Shown here one piece after another: positions 33,706-43,900 of a stretch of 64,000 nt of DNA (position 1 is the first letter of the stretch; every line of letters starts with the position of its first letter). Origin of the DNA: Nostoc sp. 'Lobaria pulmonaria (5183) cyanobiont' (lineage in GTDB: Bacteria; Cyanobacteriota; Cyanobacteriia; Cyanobacteriales; Nostocaceae); assembly GCF_002949795.1 (NCBI RefSeq), contig NZ_CP026692.1, forward strand, positions 6,432,545-6,496,544, given 5' to 3'. Both the position numbers and the translations under genes were made by a program. The notes under the pieces are model-generated. The model did no database searches, had not been told where the DNA came from, and saw only the letters and a list, made by a program, of their open reading frames with translations.

Positions 33706-33952
33706 GAAGTTTTTACTGCTGGTAGGTGCTCTTTTTACCTTACAACACTCATTAGACAGTCAGGGTTTGCCGCCTCAAATTTGTTTAAGTTTCCCCTCGT
33801 GATTTCGCTTTGGTCAATACTGTTCGGCTTTGGTTTAACGTTTGTAATTGGGTTACTGGCTGGTGTGATTCCGGCTCGCAATGCTGCCAGTCTTGACCCA
33901 ATCACGGCGCTTAGAAGTGATTAAAACATTCTTAAAGTAGAGAATTACTAAT

Positions 33953-34672
33953 ATGGCAACGATGATTTGGATGGAAGAAATTCAGAAAACGTATCGTCTT
34001 GGGGAAGTCGAAGTTCCGATACTCAAAGGCATTGACTTGTCTATTGAGGAAGGCGAATACGTTTCAATTATGGGGATGTCTGGTTCGGGGAAATCTACGC
34101 TGATGAACATCATCGGTTGCCTCGATCGCCCCACATCTGGACATTATGTTTTAGAAGGCAGAAACCTGACGACGCTAACCGATGACGAGTTGGCATATAT
34201 CCGCAATCGCCGGATCGGTTTTGTGTTTCAGCAGTTTAATTTGCTAGCTCGTTCTACGGCTTTAGAAAACGTGATGCTGCCAATGGTCTATGCAGGTGTT
34301 CCTAAATCGGAACGTAGAAAACGCGCAGAGTCAGCTTTAACTCGTGTTGGCTTGGCAGAGCGAATGTTAAACCGTCCTAACCAGATGTCTGGTGGACAGC
34401 AACAGCGAGTAGCGATCGCCCGCGCCCTCGTCAATCGCCCTGCACTTGTTCTAGCAGATGAACCCACTGGAGCGTTAGACAGTGAAACCTCTCAGGAGGT
34501 GATGGATTTGTTGACTGAGTTAAACAGTCAAGGGATCACGATTGTCATTGTTACTCATGAAACGGATGTAGCCGAGCAAACTAACCGGATCGTTCATGTT
34601 AAAGATGGTTTAGCTGAAGGGGTAACAAAGAAGCTACAAACCAGACTGGATAATGTGCATAGCAAAACCTGA
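33953..34672 (+). CDS. MacB/LolD-type ABC transporter ATPase
   Basis: The 239-residue protein has Walker [10 protein letters not shown] (about residue 43), Q-loop [10 protein letters not shown], signature MSGGQQQR, Walker B ALVLADEP and the switch His in IVIVTHETD. The sequence places it in the lipoprotein/macrolide-exporter (LolD, MacB, DevA) group. It follows the permease by 28 bp. The IS insertion probably reduces its transcription from the operon promoter, and its permease partner is broken. Confidence 0.93.
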   Translation: MATMIWMEEIQKTYRLGEVEVPILKGIDLSIEEGEYVSIMGMSGSGKSTLMNIIGCLDRPTSGHYVLEGRNLTTLTDDELAYIRNRRIGFVFQQFNLLARSTALENVMLPMVYAGVPKSERRKRAESALTRVGLAERMLNRPNQMSGGQQQRVAIARALVNRPALVLADEPTGALDSETSQEVMDLLTELNSQGITIVIVTHETDVAEQTNRIVHVKDGLAEGVTKKLQTRLDNVHSKT

Positions 34673-34709
34673 TGAAAATAGGGTAGTTTACCAGCCCTTT
34701 GCCTAGCGT

Positions 34710-35528
34710 TCAGTTCGGGGAGCGTCCCGGAGAGAAGGAAAGGTATCGCCTGTTAATCTGCGGCCAATTCACCACATTCCACCAATTATCCAAATACTCA
34801 GCCCGACGGTTGCGATATTTCAGGTAATAAGCGTGTTCCCATAGATCGTTACCCATAATCGGATATGAACCCTCCATAATCGGGTTATCCTGATTTGCTG
34901 TAGTGACAATCTGGAGTTGTTTTTGAGGATTGCGTACTAACCAAACCCAACCACTACCGAAACGACCTGCACCTGCTGCATTAAACTGTTTTTTAAAGGC
35001 ATCAAAGCTGCCAAAAGTTTGGTTAATTTCTTGAGCGATCGCGCCTGATGGTTGTCCACCACCTTGAGGACTCATCAGTTGCCAAAAAATTGTGTGGTTA
35101 AGATGACCACCTGCGTTATTGCGTACCTTTGTCCGAATACCTTCAGGTACGCTGTTCAAATCCACTAGCAAACCTTCAACACTTCTTTTTTGCAAATCTG
35201 GATACTGCTTCAATGCATCATTTAAGTTCTTGACGTAGCTAGCATGGTGTGCATCATGATGCAATTTCATCGTTTCAGCATCAATAGCTTTTCCTAGTGC
35301 CCCAAAAGCATAAGGCAATGGTGGTAGCTGTGCGGGAGAAGCACTTAATGACTTATTAGGAGAAGCTACAGTGGTAAACGGCCTAGTAGGTGTTGGTGTA
35401 AAAAATTGTGCCTCAGCTATTAGTACTGGTTCATGATAAATTAGCAGAATTGTCAACACAATTGTTGTGAAGAAAAAAACTACTTTTTTTCGCCAAAATC
35501 CGATCATAAATTGTTGCCTCAAAATCAA
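34710..35528 (-). CDS. sodA: Membrane-anchored Mn/Fe superoxide dismutase
   Basis: The N-terminus has a transmembrane anchor ([20 protein letters not shown]) and a Ser/Thr/Pro-rich spacer. The SOD domain follows (about 65-265): [20 protein letters not shown], first ligands in [29 protein letters not shown], and ligands Asp/His in [11 protein letters not shown]. The form with an N-terminal anchor matches Nostoc/Anabaena SodA, a Mn enzyme at the thylakoid and plasma membrane that dismutes superoxide to peroxide and oxygen. The ATG at 35507 (MIGFWRKK) is a likely alternative start. Metal choice is inferred from the family. Confidence 0.92.
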   Translation of the reverse strand: MILRQQFMIGFWRKKVVFFFTTIVLTILLIYHEPVLIAEAQFFTPTPTRPFTTVASPNKSLSASPAQLPPLPYAFGALGKAIDAETMKLHHDAHHASYVKNLNDALKQYPDLQKRSVEGLLVDLNSVPEGIRTKVRNNAGGHLNHTIFWQLMSPQGGGQPSGAIAQEINQTFGSFDAFKKQFNAAGAGRFGSGWVWLVRNPQKQLQIVTTANQDNPIMEGSYPIMGNDLWEHAYYLKYRNRRAEYLDNWWNVVNWPQINRRYLSFSPGRSPN

Positions 35529-35836
35529 TATTATTGGCTTATAACCCGCTCTTAGACTGTTTTTTGCAGTTACATTAAGCCAAATATTATATATATTACC
35601 TTAGTTGTCAGTTAATTCAAACAAAGATAGATATAGCTGAAATTTTATTTTCTAAACCTATAATTCAAACCATGTAACCAAAACAATACTTTGGCTAAGA
35701 ATAATAATTATCAATCAAACTATTAATTTTTATTGTGCTATGAGCGTTTATTCCGCCCGTGTGAATATCTTTTTTCCACCATAATAGCTAGATTTTATTC
35801 ACTATTTTAGCTGGGCTATACTATTACAACTTTCTA
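35529..35836. other. AT-rich intergenic region upstream of sodA
   Basis: No gene or repeat is recognised. The segment is strongly AT-rich and should contain the sodA promoter; the exonuclease gene reads in the same direction and ends at 35837. Confidence 0.5.
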
Positions 35837-36403
35837 TTATTTAGCTGAGTTTTTGTTTTTCATCTGTCTGTAAATAGCTGCAATGTTGCGAGCATCATCA
35901 ATGCCACGATGGTGTGTGCCTTTTAATTCTATCCCCAACTCATTGAGAGCCTGCGCCATGCCAAATTTTTTAGATACGCCAAGATATTCTGAAAATTCCT
36001 CTTTGATATTTATATGTTCTGAAGTAAAAGGATAGGAAAAATTATGAAACGCGCAATCTTGAATAAATTGCTTTTTGTCGTAATTACCCCAAGAACAAAA
36101 AATATAGTTGGGAAATAAATTAATCCATTCTTTAAAACGAGAAATCGCTTCTAAAAATTTGGGTGCTTCGTCAACATCTAGCTGGCGAATGCTAGTCAAT
36201 TCGGTGCAAAAACCTGTCAGTTGCGGATGTCTCACAGGTTGGATGAATTGCTGAAACTCTGAATCAATTTCCCACGTTGCTCGATTGAGCATCACTGCAC
36301 CGATTTCGATAATTTCCATTTCGTGACGCGGAATAGTTTTACTGTTACAGCAGGTGGCTTCCAAATCGACTATCAGATAATAGTGGGATATTTTAGTATT
36401 CAT
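35837..36403 (-). CDS. DEDDh 3'-5' exonuclease (ERI-1/KapD-like)
   Basis: The 188-residue protein has Exo I YYLIVDLEATC (Asp, Glu), an EIIEIGAVML strand, Exo II with FCSWGNYDKKQF, and Exo III HHRGIDDARN (His and Asp). The arrangement is that of the inhibitor-of-KinA/ERI-1 group of DnaQ-fold exonucleases acting on RNA or DNA ends. It is encoded one base after the stop of the membrane protein gene 36405-36866, so the two form an operon. The substrate is unknown. Confidence 0.88.
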   Translation of the reverse strand: MNTKISHYYLIVDLEATCCNSKTIPRHEMEIIEIGAVMLNRATWEIDSEFQQFIQPVRHPQLTGFCTELTSIRQLDVDEAPKFLEAISRFKEWINLFPNYIFCSWGNYDKKQFIQDCAFHNFSYPFTSEHINIKEEFSEYLGVSKKFGMAQALNELGIELKGTHHRGIDDARNIAAIYRQMKNKNSAK

Positions 36404-36404
36404 A

Positions 36405-36866
36405 TTAGATTGATGAAAAAGGTTTAATCCAACTCAATTGAATAGCGATATCAAGAGCGATCGCAGCCAGCGCAAACCATAACAAACTTTCTGCCGCCAA
36501 CACCAAAAAAGGCCAAATTGTGCTGTGAGAATTCCACCCAAATTCTATCTGAGTTAATCCGCGCACCAAGCCAAAGGCTAACACGCCACCAGCTTTGAGT
36601 TGGGGATTTTTATCAGAGCGGATGATATAACGGTAGGTGACACCAAATAGGAAACCAGTAAAAGTGGCAACTGCACCACTTACCCACAAGCGCCAGTTAA
36701 CATCACTGTGCAGACATACAAGTGTTTGAAAATACGTTGCTAGTACTAAAGTATTTAAAAGACTAGCGATCGCAAAAGCCAAACACACAGATAATCCTCC
36801 AATTATTCCAGCTTTAAGGGATTCTATGCGTTCTGCCATTAATTGAGGATCTAAAGTTGGGTTCAC
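36405..36866 (-). CDS. Conserved-looking four-helix membrane protein
   Basis: The 153-residue protein has about four hydrophobic segments (GIIGGLSVCLAFAIASLLNT, LWVSGAVATFTGFLFGVTY, AGGVLAFGLVRGLTQIE, WPFLVLAAESLLWFALAAIA) with short polar loops and an acidic N-terminus outside the membrane. The sequence type is one I associate with cyanobacteria, but no function is known. It is co-transcribed with the exonuclease downstream. Confidence 0.65.
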   Translation of the reverse strand: MNPTLDPQLMAERIESLKAGIIGGLSVCLAFAIASLLNTLVLATYFQTLVCLHSDVNWRLWVSGAVATFTGFLFGVTYRYIIRSDKNPQLKAGGVLAFGLVRGLTQIEFGWNSHSTIWPFLVLAAESLLWFALAAIALDIAIQLSWIKPFSSI

Positions 36867-36964
36867 TCTATATAGAAATTAGGTATTGGGTATTGGGAAA
36901 ACTCCTTCCCAGTTTCCAGTATGATAAATGCTAAAGCAGTTTTTTAATCAATTAAATATTATTC

Positions 36965-38227
36965 TCATGTAGGAATTTTGATGATAAACTCGGTTCCCAT
37001 GCCAGGTTGAGAATTCACTTCTAAAATGCCTTTGTGTTTCTCTACAACTATTTGATATGCAATCGACAAGCCAAGTCCAGTACCTTTATCAACGGTTTTT
37101 GTCGTAAATAACGGCTCAAACAAGCGTTTTTTAAGCCGTTCAGGAATACCAATCCCATTATCAGCAATCCGAATTATAACCAATTGTTCAGAATCTATTT
37201 CTGTGGCAATTCTAATCTGAGGAATTAGATTGTTCATTTTGCCTTCTATTATAGCTTCATCAAGGGCATCAACTGCATTTGCTAGAATGTTCATAAATAC
37301 TTGATTCATTTCCCCTAGATAGCATCTGATTTGTGGTAATACTCCATAAGTTTTAATAACTTCAATGCGGGGATGATTGCCATTAGCATTGAGGCGGTGT
37401 TGCAAAATCATTAGTGTACTATCTAGTCCTTGGTGCAAATCAGCAGATATTTTGGCATCCCTGTCTGAGCGACAGAAGTTGCGGAGTGAATTAGAAAGGT
37501 TTTGAATTCGTTCACTTCCTATCTGGAATGAGTTCAATATTTTTCCCATATCTTCGAGAACAAAGTTCAGATCCAAGTACTCAATGGCATTGGTAATTTT
37601 GGCTGTTGGGTTTGGATACTCTTGTTCATATAGTAGGAACAACTTGGTTACTCCTGCAATGTGTTCTTGCAAGGGTGGAATATTGCTGGAAATAAAGTTG
37701 ATCGGGTTATTGATTTCATGGCCAACACCAGCGATTAACTCTCCGAGTGTTGATAGTTTTTCTTGCTGCACTAGTTGGACTTGGGCTTTTTGCAAAGCCT
37801 TGGTGCGATCGCTAACTTGTTGTTCCAAAGATTCAGTCAATTGTTTGAGTTGTAAATGTACGCGCACTCTGGCAATGACTTCCTCTTGGGCAAACGGTTT
37901 AGGGATATAGTCTACTGCACCAAGGGAAAATCCCTTCGTTTTGCTTTCCGTATCCGCTAAGGCTGTGGTGAAAATAATCGGAATGTTTTGGGTAACAGGA
38001 TTAGCTTTCAGGCGGCGACAAGTTTCAAATCCGTCAATACCTGGCATTTGTACATCCAGCAAAATCAACTCTGGTTGATTGCGTTCGGCTTGAGCGATCG
38101 CACTTTCTCCATCGACTGCAACCCGGAAACGAAAACCCTCACTATTGAGTGCTTCACACACAACAGATAAATTTGTCGGATTATCATCCACAATCAAAAT
38201 AAATCCGTTATTTTGAATTTTATTCAT
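36965..38227 (-). CDS. Response-regulator/histidine-kinase hybrid
   Basis: The 420-residue protein has an N-terminal receiver domain (ILIVDDNPTN acidic pair; phospho-acceptor in LILLDVQMPG near residue 57; Lys in DYIPKPF), a coiled coil (QQVSDRTKALQKAQ), the HisKA H-box GVGHEINNPINF (near 170), and a HATPase_c domain (N-box NILANAVDAL, G1 IADNGIGIP, GTGLGLS). It has no membrane segment. It probably receives phosphate or signal from the kinase encoded 30 bp upstream and passes it on. The output target is unknown. Confidence 0.93.
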   Translation of the reverse strand: MNKIQNNGFILIVDDNPTNLSVVCEALNSEGFRFRVAVDGESAIAQAERNQPELILLDVQMPGIDGFETCRRLKANPVTQNIPIIFTTALADTESKTKGFSLGAVDYIPKPFAQEEVIARVRVHLQLKQLTESLEQQVSDRTKALQKAQVQLVQQEKLSTLGELIAGVGHEINNPINFISSNIPPLQEHIAGVTKLFLLYEQEYPNPTAKITNAIEYLDLNFVLEDMGKILNSFQIGSERIQNLSNSLRNFCRSDRDAKISADLHQGLDSTLMILQHRLNANGNHPRIEVIKTYGVLPQIRCYLGEMNQVFMNILANAVDALDEAIIEGKMNNLIPQIRIATEIDSEQLVIIRIADNGIGIPERLKKRLFEPLFTTKTVDKGTGLGLSIAYQIVVEKHKGILEVNSQPGMGTEFIIKIPT

Positions 38228-38257
38228 GATGAATTTAAAACTGAAATTTAACTCAAA

Positions 38258-40144
38258 TTAATCGATGTATTGTTGAATAAAAGTTTCCAAACGTTTGAGT
38301 TGGAAATTACTAGCAAGCTGGACGATTTGCTGGGTAAAAAAGCTTAACTGCTGATCGGATACAGAAAGTTCCTCAGCCAGTTCCAATATTTTTTGAACAT
38401 CACCGTCTTCTGTCAGTTCGAGTAACTCTTGTAAAACCTCTTGGGCAGGATAAATCATCTCATTTTGTTGATCTAAACCACCTGTATAGGTTTTTTTGAT
38501 TGCGTCTACCTTAACATCAAAAATCCATTCTAGATGCAAAAATTGTCGTAGCATTTCCAGCAGCGTCTCAGCTTCTATAGGCTTTGGTAAAAATGCATCT
38601 GCACCGACATCAATACTCTTGTGCTGGTCGATTGCAAACACGCTAGCTGACGAAGCGATGATAGCAAGTTCTTTAAATAGCCCAGGCTGACGCAAACGCT
38701 CGATCAACTCAAATCCATTCAATATAGGCATCACGAGGTCAGTGATAATCAAGTCTGGTTTGTGGGCTAGAGCCTGTTCCCATGCTTCCTCACCCTGGCT
38801 AGCTTCTACAACAGTAAACCCAACAGGCTCTAATAAATTTACAATTACCGATCTATTTTCCCATTTGTCATCTGCAATCAAAATAGTGCGTCTTTGTCCT
38901 TGATAAGCAATAATGGTTCCCTGCTCAACCACTCTAGAAACCTTGGCCCAATCTTTAGATTCTGGCAATTTTGCCTCAAACCAAAAAGTACTACCTTTGC
39001 CAAATTCACTTTTCACCTGAATTTGACCACCCATTAACAAAACAATTTTTTGGCTAATTGCTAATCCCAAGCCTGTACCTTCAGATTGTCGTTTTTGATT
39101 TCCTACTTGTTCAAAGGGCTGGAAGATTTTCTCTGCTTCTTCAGGGCTTATACCCGTACCGGTATCTACTACTTGAAAGCGAATTTTGTAGTAAGTTTGT
39201 CCATAGGCGTTTGATTCTTGACCAATCACCTGAACTTTGAAGATGACACTGCCTTGATGAGTAAATTTAATTGCATTACTAAGCAAGTTAATCAATACTT
39301 GCCGCAAGCGTTTTTCATCAGCATGAATACCCGTTGGCAAATCAGGATCGAGTTCAATGTTAAATGCGATCACCTTTTGTTCTGCCCGGATGCGGCAAAT
39401 TTCAGCCACGCTATCTATAAAGGCAGGCAAGTAGAAATCAACAGGATACAATTCTAGTTTCCGGGCTTCTATTTTGGAGAGATCCAGCACATCATTAATT
39501 AGGGTTAAAAGATGAGAACCACATTGATAAATGATGCTGACTCCTTTACGTCCTTTTTCAGTCAAAGATTCTGTACGTTGGAGAATTTGTGTATAGCCGA
39601 GAATCCCGTTGAGAGGTGTGCGTAATTCATGGCTCATATTGGCGAGAAATTCACTTTTGGCTTGGCTGGAGTTTTGAGCGGCTTCCTCTGCAAGGCGTAA
39701 TTCTTTTTCGATACGCTTACGCTCGACAATTTCAGTTGAAAGGACTCGATTGATAGCTTCTAACTGGGCTGGGCTGGGTAGCGTCAGAGCTTGAGGCATG
39801 AGATAAAATAACGCAAATGCGGTATATATCGAAATAATGGCAGTTAGAGCTTTTAAACTACCTGCAATCCAATAGTCTGGATGCCAAAGCGTCCAAATAT
39901 CCATCAAGTGTCCAGTACCGCAGGCAATGATAAAAGCACCAAATAACAAAAAGACTCCATTGAAAGGAACGTCTTTACGCTTGGAAATAAAGTAAACCAG
40001 TAGGAAGGGAATAGAATAATAGGCTAGAGCGATCGTGGCATCAGAAATAATGTGGAGCGAAACTAATCCAGTTTGCCAGAGATAACAATGTCCGTGGGGA
40101 ACAAAACCGTTGGAGTGGAAAGGATAGTTGAAAAATGTCGGCAT
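38258..40144 (-). CDS. Ethylene-receptor-like hybrid histidine kinase
   Basis: I choose ATG 40144 over 40198. The N-terminus has three transmembrane helices of the ETR1/ethylene-binding type: Asp35 in ISDATIALAYYSIPFLLVYF, and Cys75/His79 in FIIACGTGHLMDIW, exactly offset by ten from Asp25, Cys65 and His69 of plant ETR1, the copper/ethylene ligands. A coiled coil, HisKA (FLANMSHELRTPLNG), HATPase_c (GTGLGLA), a receiver domain (ILIADDKWENRS, DLIITDLVMP) and a helical tail follow. It probably senses ethylene through Cu(I) in the membrane and signals through the adjacent kinase 36965-38227. Ligand binding is inferred from residues. Confidence 0.9.
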   Translation of the reverse strand: MPTFFNYPFHSNGFVPHGHCYLWQTGLVSLHIISDATIALAYYSIPFLLVYFISKRKDVPFNGVFLLFGAFIIACGTGHLMDIWTLWHPDYWIAGSLKALTAIISIYTAFALFYLMPQALTLPSPAQLEAINRVLSTEIVERKRIEKELRLAEEAAQNSSQAKSEFLANMSHELRTPLNGILGYTQILQRTESLTEKGRKGVSIIYQCGSHLLTLINDVLDLSKIEARKLELYPVDFYLPAFIDSVAEICRIRAEQKVIAFNIELDPDLPTGIHADEKRLRQVLINLLSNAIKFTHQGSVIFKVQVIGQESNAYGQTYYKIRFQVVDTGTGISPEEAEKIFQPFEQVGNQKRQSEGTGLGLAISQKIVLLMGGQIQVKSEFGKGSTFWFEAKLPESKDWAKVSRVVEQGTIIAYQGQRRTILIADDKWENRSVIVNLLEPVGFTVVEASQGEEAWEQALAHKPDLIITDLVMPILNGFELIERLRQPGLFKELAIIASSASVFAIDQHKSIDVGADAFLPKPIEAETLLEMLRQFLHLEWIFDVKVDAIKKTYTGGLDQQNEMIYPAQEVLQELLELTEDGDVQKILELAEELSVSDQQLSFFTQQIVQLASNFQLKRLETFIQQYID

Positions 40145-40302
40145 GATATTAGGGGTTGCTGGATTGGAAGTATATACGCATAGCCCTAGTATTCCCAAAG
40201 TATCAAGTCAGAAAGCGCGATCGCTACTTTATATTACATTCGTCTTTCTCGTTGCTTAAAATACTAAATGTATTAAAACAATTTGTTTGGTGTCTTTTTT
40301 GC

Positions 40303-40349
40303 GTAGGCGTAGCCCGCACTTTTCTACGAGACGCTGCGCGTAGCTTGCT
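40303..40349. repeat. Interspersed Nostoc-type repeat
   Basis: GCGTAGGCGTAGCCCGC followed by TTCTACGAGACGCTGCGCG is one of the dispersed repeats seen repeatedly in this window (also near 4260, 21914, 28112, 42853, 45355 and 54270). It lies between the ethylene-receptor-like kinase and petN. Confidence 0.7.
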
Positions 40350-40495
40350 TAAGAGCAGGGGTACGACTTGGCTCAGTAACCGTCGTAGACATCGCACCCA
40401 AAACTTACAATGTCATTGATAAAAAAATCTCAGCCTGCCCAATCCCTGTATGATAAATATTAGAAACCTTTTGTAATGATTTGAAAAATGGGACT

Positions 40496-40585
40496 ATGGA
40501 GATTTTGACACTAGGTTGGGTAGCGTTGTTAGTTGTGTTCACTTGGTCAATTGCAATGGTAGTGTGGGGACGTAACGGACTGTAG
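40496..40585 (+). CDS. petN: Cytochrome b6f complex subunit PetN (29 aa)
   Basis: The encoded 29-residue peptide [20 protein letters not shown]...GRNGL is, residue for residue, the highly conserved PetN: a single thylakoid transmembrane helix, needed for cytochrome b6f assembly and stability. It is expressed from the interval between a kinase gene and another short gene seven bases downstream. The length is exactly that of the family. Confidence is very high despite the small size. Confidence 0.97.
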   Translation: MEILTLGWVALLVVFTWSIAMVVWGRNGL

Positions 40586-40592
40586 AGGTATT

Positions 40593-40754
40593 GTGGAAAG
40601 TCCATTCTTGAGTATTTTGGCTTTATTTGCTGTAGTGCTGCTCGTAGTAGTTACTGGTGGTATTGGTTATTTGACCCTGGCAGATTGGCGCGATCGCCGT
40701 CGTCGAGATGAAGAAAAACGCACCACCCGCAGCGCCACTCCCAAGCGGCGATAA
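40593..40754 (+). CDS. Small membrane protein downstream of petN (53 aa)
   Basis: The GTG start lies seven bases after the petN stop. The protein has one transmembrane helix (SILALFAVVLLVVVTGGIGY) followed by TLADWRDRRRRDEEKR and a basic tail. The close spacing suggests co-transcription with petN and a thylakoid or cytoplasmic-membrane location. Possible roles include a photosynthetic accessory protein; nothing more can be read from it. Confidence 0.7.
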   Translation: MESPFLSILALFAVVLLVVVTGGIGYLTLADWRDRRRRDEEKRTTRSATPKRR

Positions 40755-40908
40755 TTTTCTTGTGATTGAAAAATCTTTTTGTAGGGACGCGATATTATCG
40801 TGTCCCTACACTGTTTTTTATGACATTCCCAGGAAATAACTGTTACCTTTGCGATCGCAACGGGAATCATGAAATAGAAGACTTTCAATATTTAAAGTCC
40901 CACTGGGA

Positions 40909-43900
40909 ATGGAAAACTCCTCTACTACTCAACCCATACAACCAAATTCAGAACGGCAAGAATCTTATTCAGACGTGACATTCTCCTTGCGTCAGAATGA
41001 GCAACAAAAAGCCTTATCTGGGGTTATTGCCCGTATTCGGGAGTCTCTAGACATAGAAACTATCTTCAAAATTACAGTCACTGAAGTTCGCCGACTTCTG
41101 AAAAGCGATCGGGTTAGCGTGTTTCGTTTTTATCCTGATTTGGCATGGGAAGGAGAATTTATCTATGAAGATGTGGCAACAGAATGGGATTCGGCATTAA
41201 CAGCCAAACTGCGCGACCACTGCTTTAGTGAGGAGTTCGCAGAATTATATCAGCAAGGTCGGATTAGAGCAATAGCTGATATTTATCAAGTTAATGCCAG
41301 TGATTGCTACATCCAGATTCTGGAAAAATTCCAAGTACGTGCCAATATAACTGCCCCCTTGATCAAAGGTAAAGATTTATGGGGATTGTTGTGTATTCAT
41401 CAGTGTGGTAGTCCTCGACAATGGGAAGCATCAGAAATTGAGTTTGTACAATTAATCGCCGAACATCTAGCAGTTGCCTTGCAGCAATCAGATTTCCTGG
41501 AAAAAGTCAAACTACAATCAGCAGAACTAGCACAAGCAAAAGCCAGAGAAAAAGCAGCCTTATGGCAGAAAACTGTAGCTATTACCATTGAAAAAATTCG
41601 TCAGTCCCTAGATTTGGAAAGTATTTTCCACACAACCACTGCAGAACTTAGGCAGCTGCTAAATGCCGATCGCGTGGCTATTTATCGCTTCAATCCCGAT
41701 TGGAGTGGTGAATTCGTGTTTGAATCAGTGGCAGAGGGTTGGGTTTCCCTCATAGAGAGACAGTCGCAACGGCCGGAATTGAAAGAGAACGTCAGCGTAT
41801 GTAGCGCTAGAGATTTAGCTAACCCCCCAGTCGCTGATACCTATTTACAAGATACAGAGGGTGGCAGCTTCACTCAGTGTGAAGTGTACCGAATTTGTAA
41901 TGATATTTACAATTCAGGCTTTAGTGACTGCTACGTTAAAATTTTAGAGATTTATCAAGCAAGAGCTTATGCGATTATTGCCATTTACCACGGTCAGAAA
42001 CTCTGGGGCATGCTAGCAGCGTACCAAAATGCTGGATGTCGTGATTGGCAAAAAGATGAGGTTTACTTGCTTACCCAAGTGGGCACCCAACTAGGTGTGG
42101 CTTTGCAGCAAGCAGAATTTATCCAACAAATGCAAATCCAAGCAGCAGATATCAGTAAAGCTGCTGAAAGGCAAAGGGCGTTGGCACACACGGTAGAAAA
42201 AATTCGTCAGTCTCTTGAGATTGAAGCCATATTTAAAACCACTACTCAAGAAGTTCGTCGGCTATTAGAAGTGGAACGAGTCGCAATTTATCGCTTCTAT
42301 CCTGATTGGAGTGGAGAATTTGTGGCTGATTCCATTGTTGATGGCTGGACACCAATGGTTAAGCCGCAGCCAGTCACAGAAGGCGTTCTTGTTCAAGGGA
42401 AACAAGCGGGTAAGTATGCACGTAATGAAGTTTTTGTACCAATTTCTCAGGGCGAAAAACTGTGGGGATTGCTAGTAGCTTATCAAAACTCCCAGCCTCG
42501 TTATTGGCAAGATGAAGAAATCAACTTGCTGGCACAAGTTGGCGTTCAATTGGGGGTAGCATTACAGCAAGCTGAATCCTTGACAAAGATGCAGGTGCAA
42601 GCCCAAAAACTGGCTAAAGCCGCCGAACGGGAACGGAAAGCAGCCGAAAGACAGAAGGCCCTAGCCGCAACGGTGGAGAAAATTCGCCACTCTCTTGATA
42701 TTGACACCATTTTTGCTACTAGTACAGAAGAAGTCCGACGGTTATTAGAAGTTGACCGAGTGACAATCTATCGATTCCGAGCTGATTGGAGTGGCGAATT
42801 TGTTGCTGAGTCTTTAGCCCAAGGTTGGACACCAGTAAAAAAAATTGTACCTGCGATGTCTACGACGGGCTATGCCTACGCAGATGATTACTTGCAAAAA
42901 AACCAAGTAGGAGACTTTGCTAATGGTAAAACTCTGGTCATTAAGGATATTTACAGCACAGATGATTCTATTCCTTATGTTGCCTTAATTGAACGAATGG
43001 AGGCTAGGGCATATATCATTGTGCCGATTTTTCAGGGTGAGAAACTTTGGGGATTACTAGCAGCTTATCAAAATATTCAACCCCGTGATTGGCAAGAAGA
43101 TGAGGTAGATTTGCTGATGCAGATCGGTACTCAGTTAGGGGTAGGACTTCAGCAAGCGGAATTACTCGAACAAACTCAATGTCAAAAAGAAGAGCTGACC
43201 CAGACTCTTAAAGAATTACAGCATACTCAGAGCCAGTTAATTCAAAGTGAGAAAATGGCAGGCTTAGGGCAGTTAGTTGCTGGTGTAGCACATGAAATTA
43301 ATAACCCGATTAGTTTCATTTATGGCAACATCACTTATGTTACTGAACATACCGAAAATTTATTTAAATTACTGCGCTTTTATCAGAAACAATATCCTAA
43401 AGCAACAGGGGAAATTCAAAAGCAAGCAGCAGCAGTGGATTTAGATTTTATTAGCGATGACTTGCCCAAAATTCTGACTTCAATGAAGATGGGGGCAGAG
43501 CGGATCTCTCAATTAGTCTTGTCGTTACGAAGTTTTTCTCGACTTGATGAAACAGGAATGAAACCCGTTGACCTTCATGAAGGCATCGATAGTACTTTGC
43601 TAATTTTACAACATCGACTTCAACCACAAACTAATTCTTTTGCTATTGAGGTAGTTAAGGAATATGGTGAATTGCCCCCAGTACTCTGCTATGCAGCCCA
43701 GATGAATCAGGTGTTTATGAATATTCTCAACAATGCGATCGATGCACTGGAAAAATCAGCAACTAGTAGAAAAATAATTGACAATCCTAAAATTTGCATA
43801 CGTACAGAAATCATAGAAGGGAATACTATTCTGATTTGGATTGCTGACAATGGTTGTGGGATTCCAGAGATTGTGCGATCGCGCATTTTTGAACCTTTCT

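Larger units (their letters stand above)
31936..33765 (-). mobile_element. Insertion sequence, 1830 bp, with 8-bp target duplication
   Basis: Terminal inverted repeats CCCTAGCTGTCTAAT (31936-31950) and, on the other strand, CCCTGACTGTCTAAT (33751-33765) match at 13 of 15 positions. Target TTTGCCGC is duplicated at 31928-31935 and 33766-33773 (9 bp if the boundary shifts by one). Two leftward transposase frames fill the element. Removing it restores the permease reading frame exactly. I did not recognise the family with certainty; the zinc-binding N-terminus and D...C-x2-H core recall MULE-type transposases. Confidence 0.92.
30782..33924 (+). pseudogene. MacB-type ABC permease, split by an IS
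   Basis: Exon-like parts 30782-31935 and 33774-33924 join in frame to give 434 codons when the IS and one target copy are removed (AIAFAA + SNLFKFPLVIS). The joined protein has the FtsX/MacB layout: helix 1 (ALTMLGIIIGIMAVIAV), a large periplasmic MacB_PCD domain, then three C-terminal helices with the EIGIRKAIGAT motif and the terminal IPARNAASLDPITALRSD. The role was to work with the adaptor at 28766 and ATPase at 33953. As it stands, translation would run into the IS and stop at 32080, losing the last helix. Confidence 0.9.

Noticed and set aside
28766-34672. devBCA heterocyst glycolipid exporter
   Set aside because: Order fits, but the permease has a MacB/YknZ-type sequence (EIGIRKAIGAT, IPARNAASLDP) rather than clear DevC features, so only a MacAB-type label is used.
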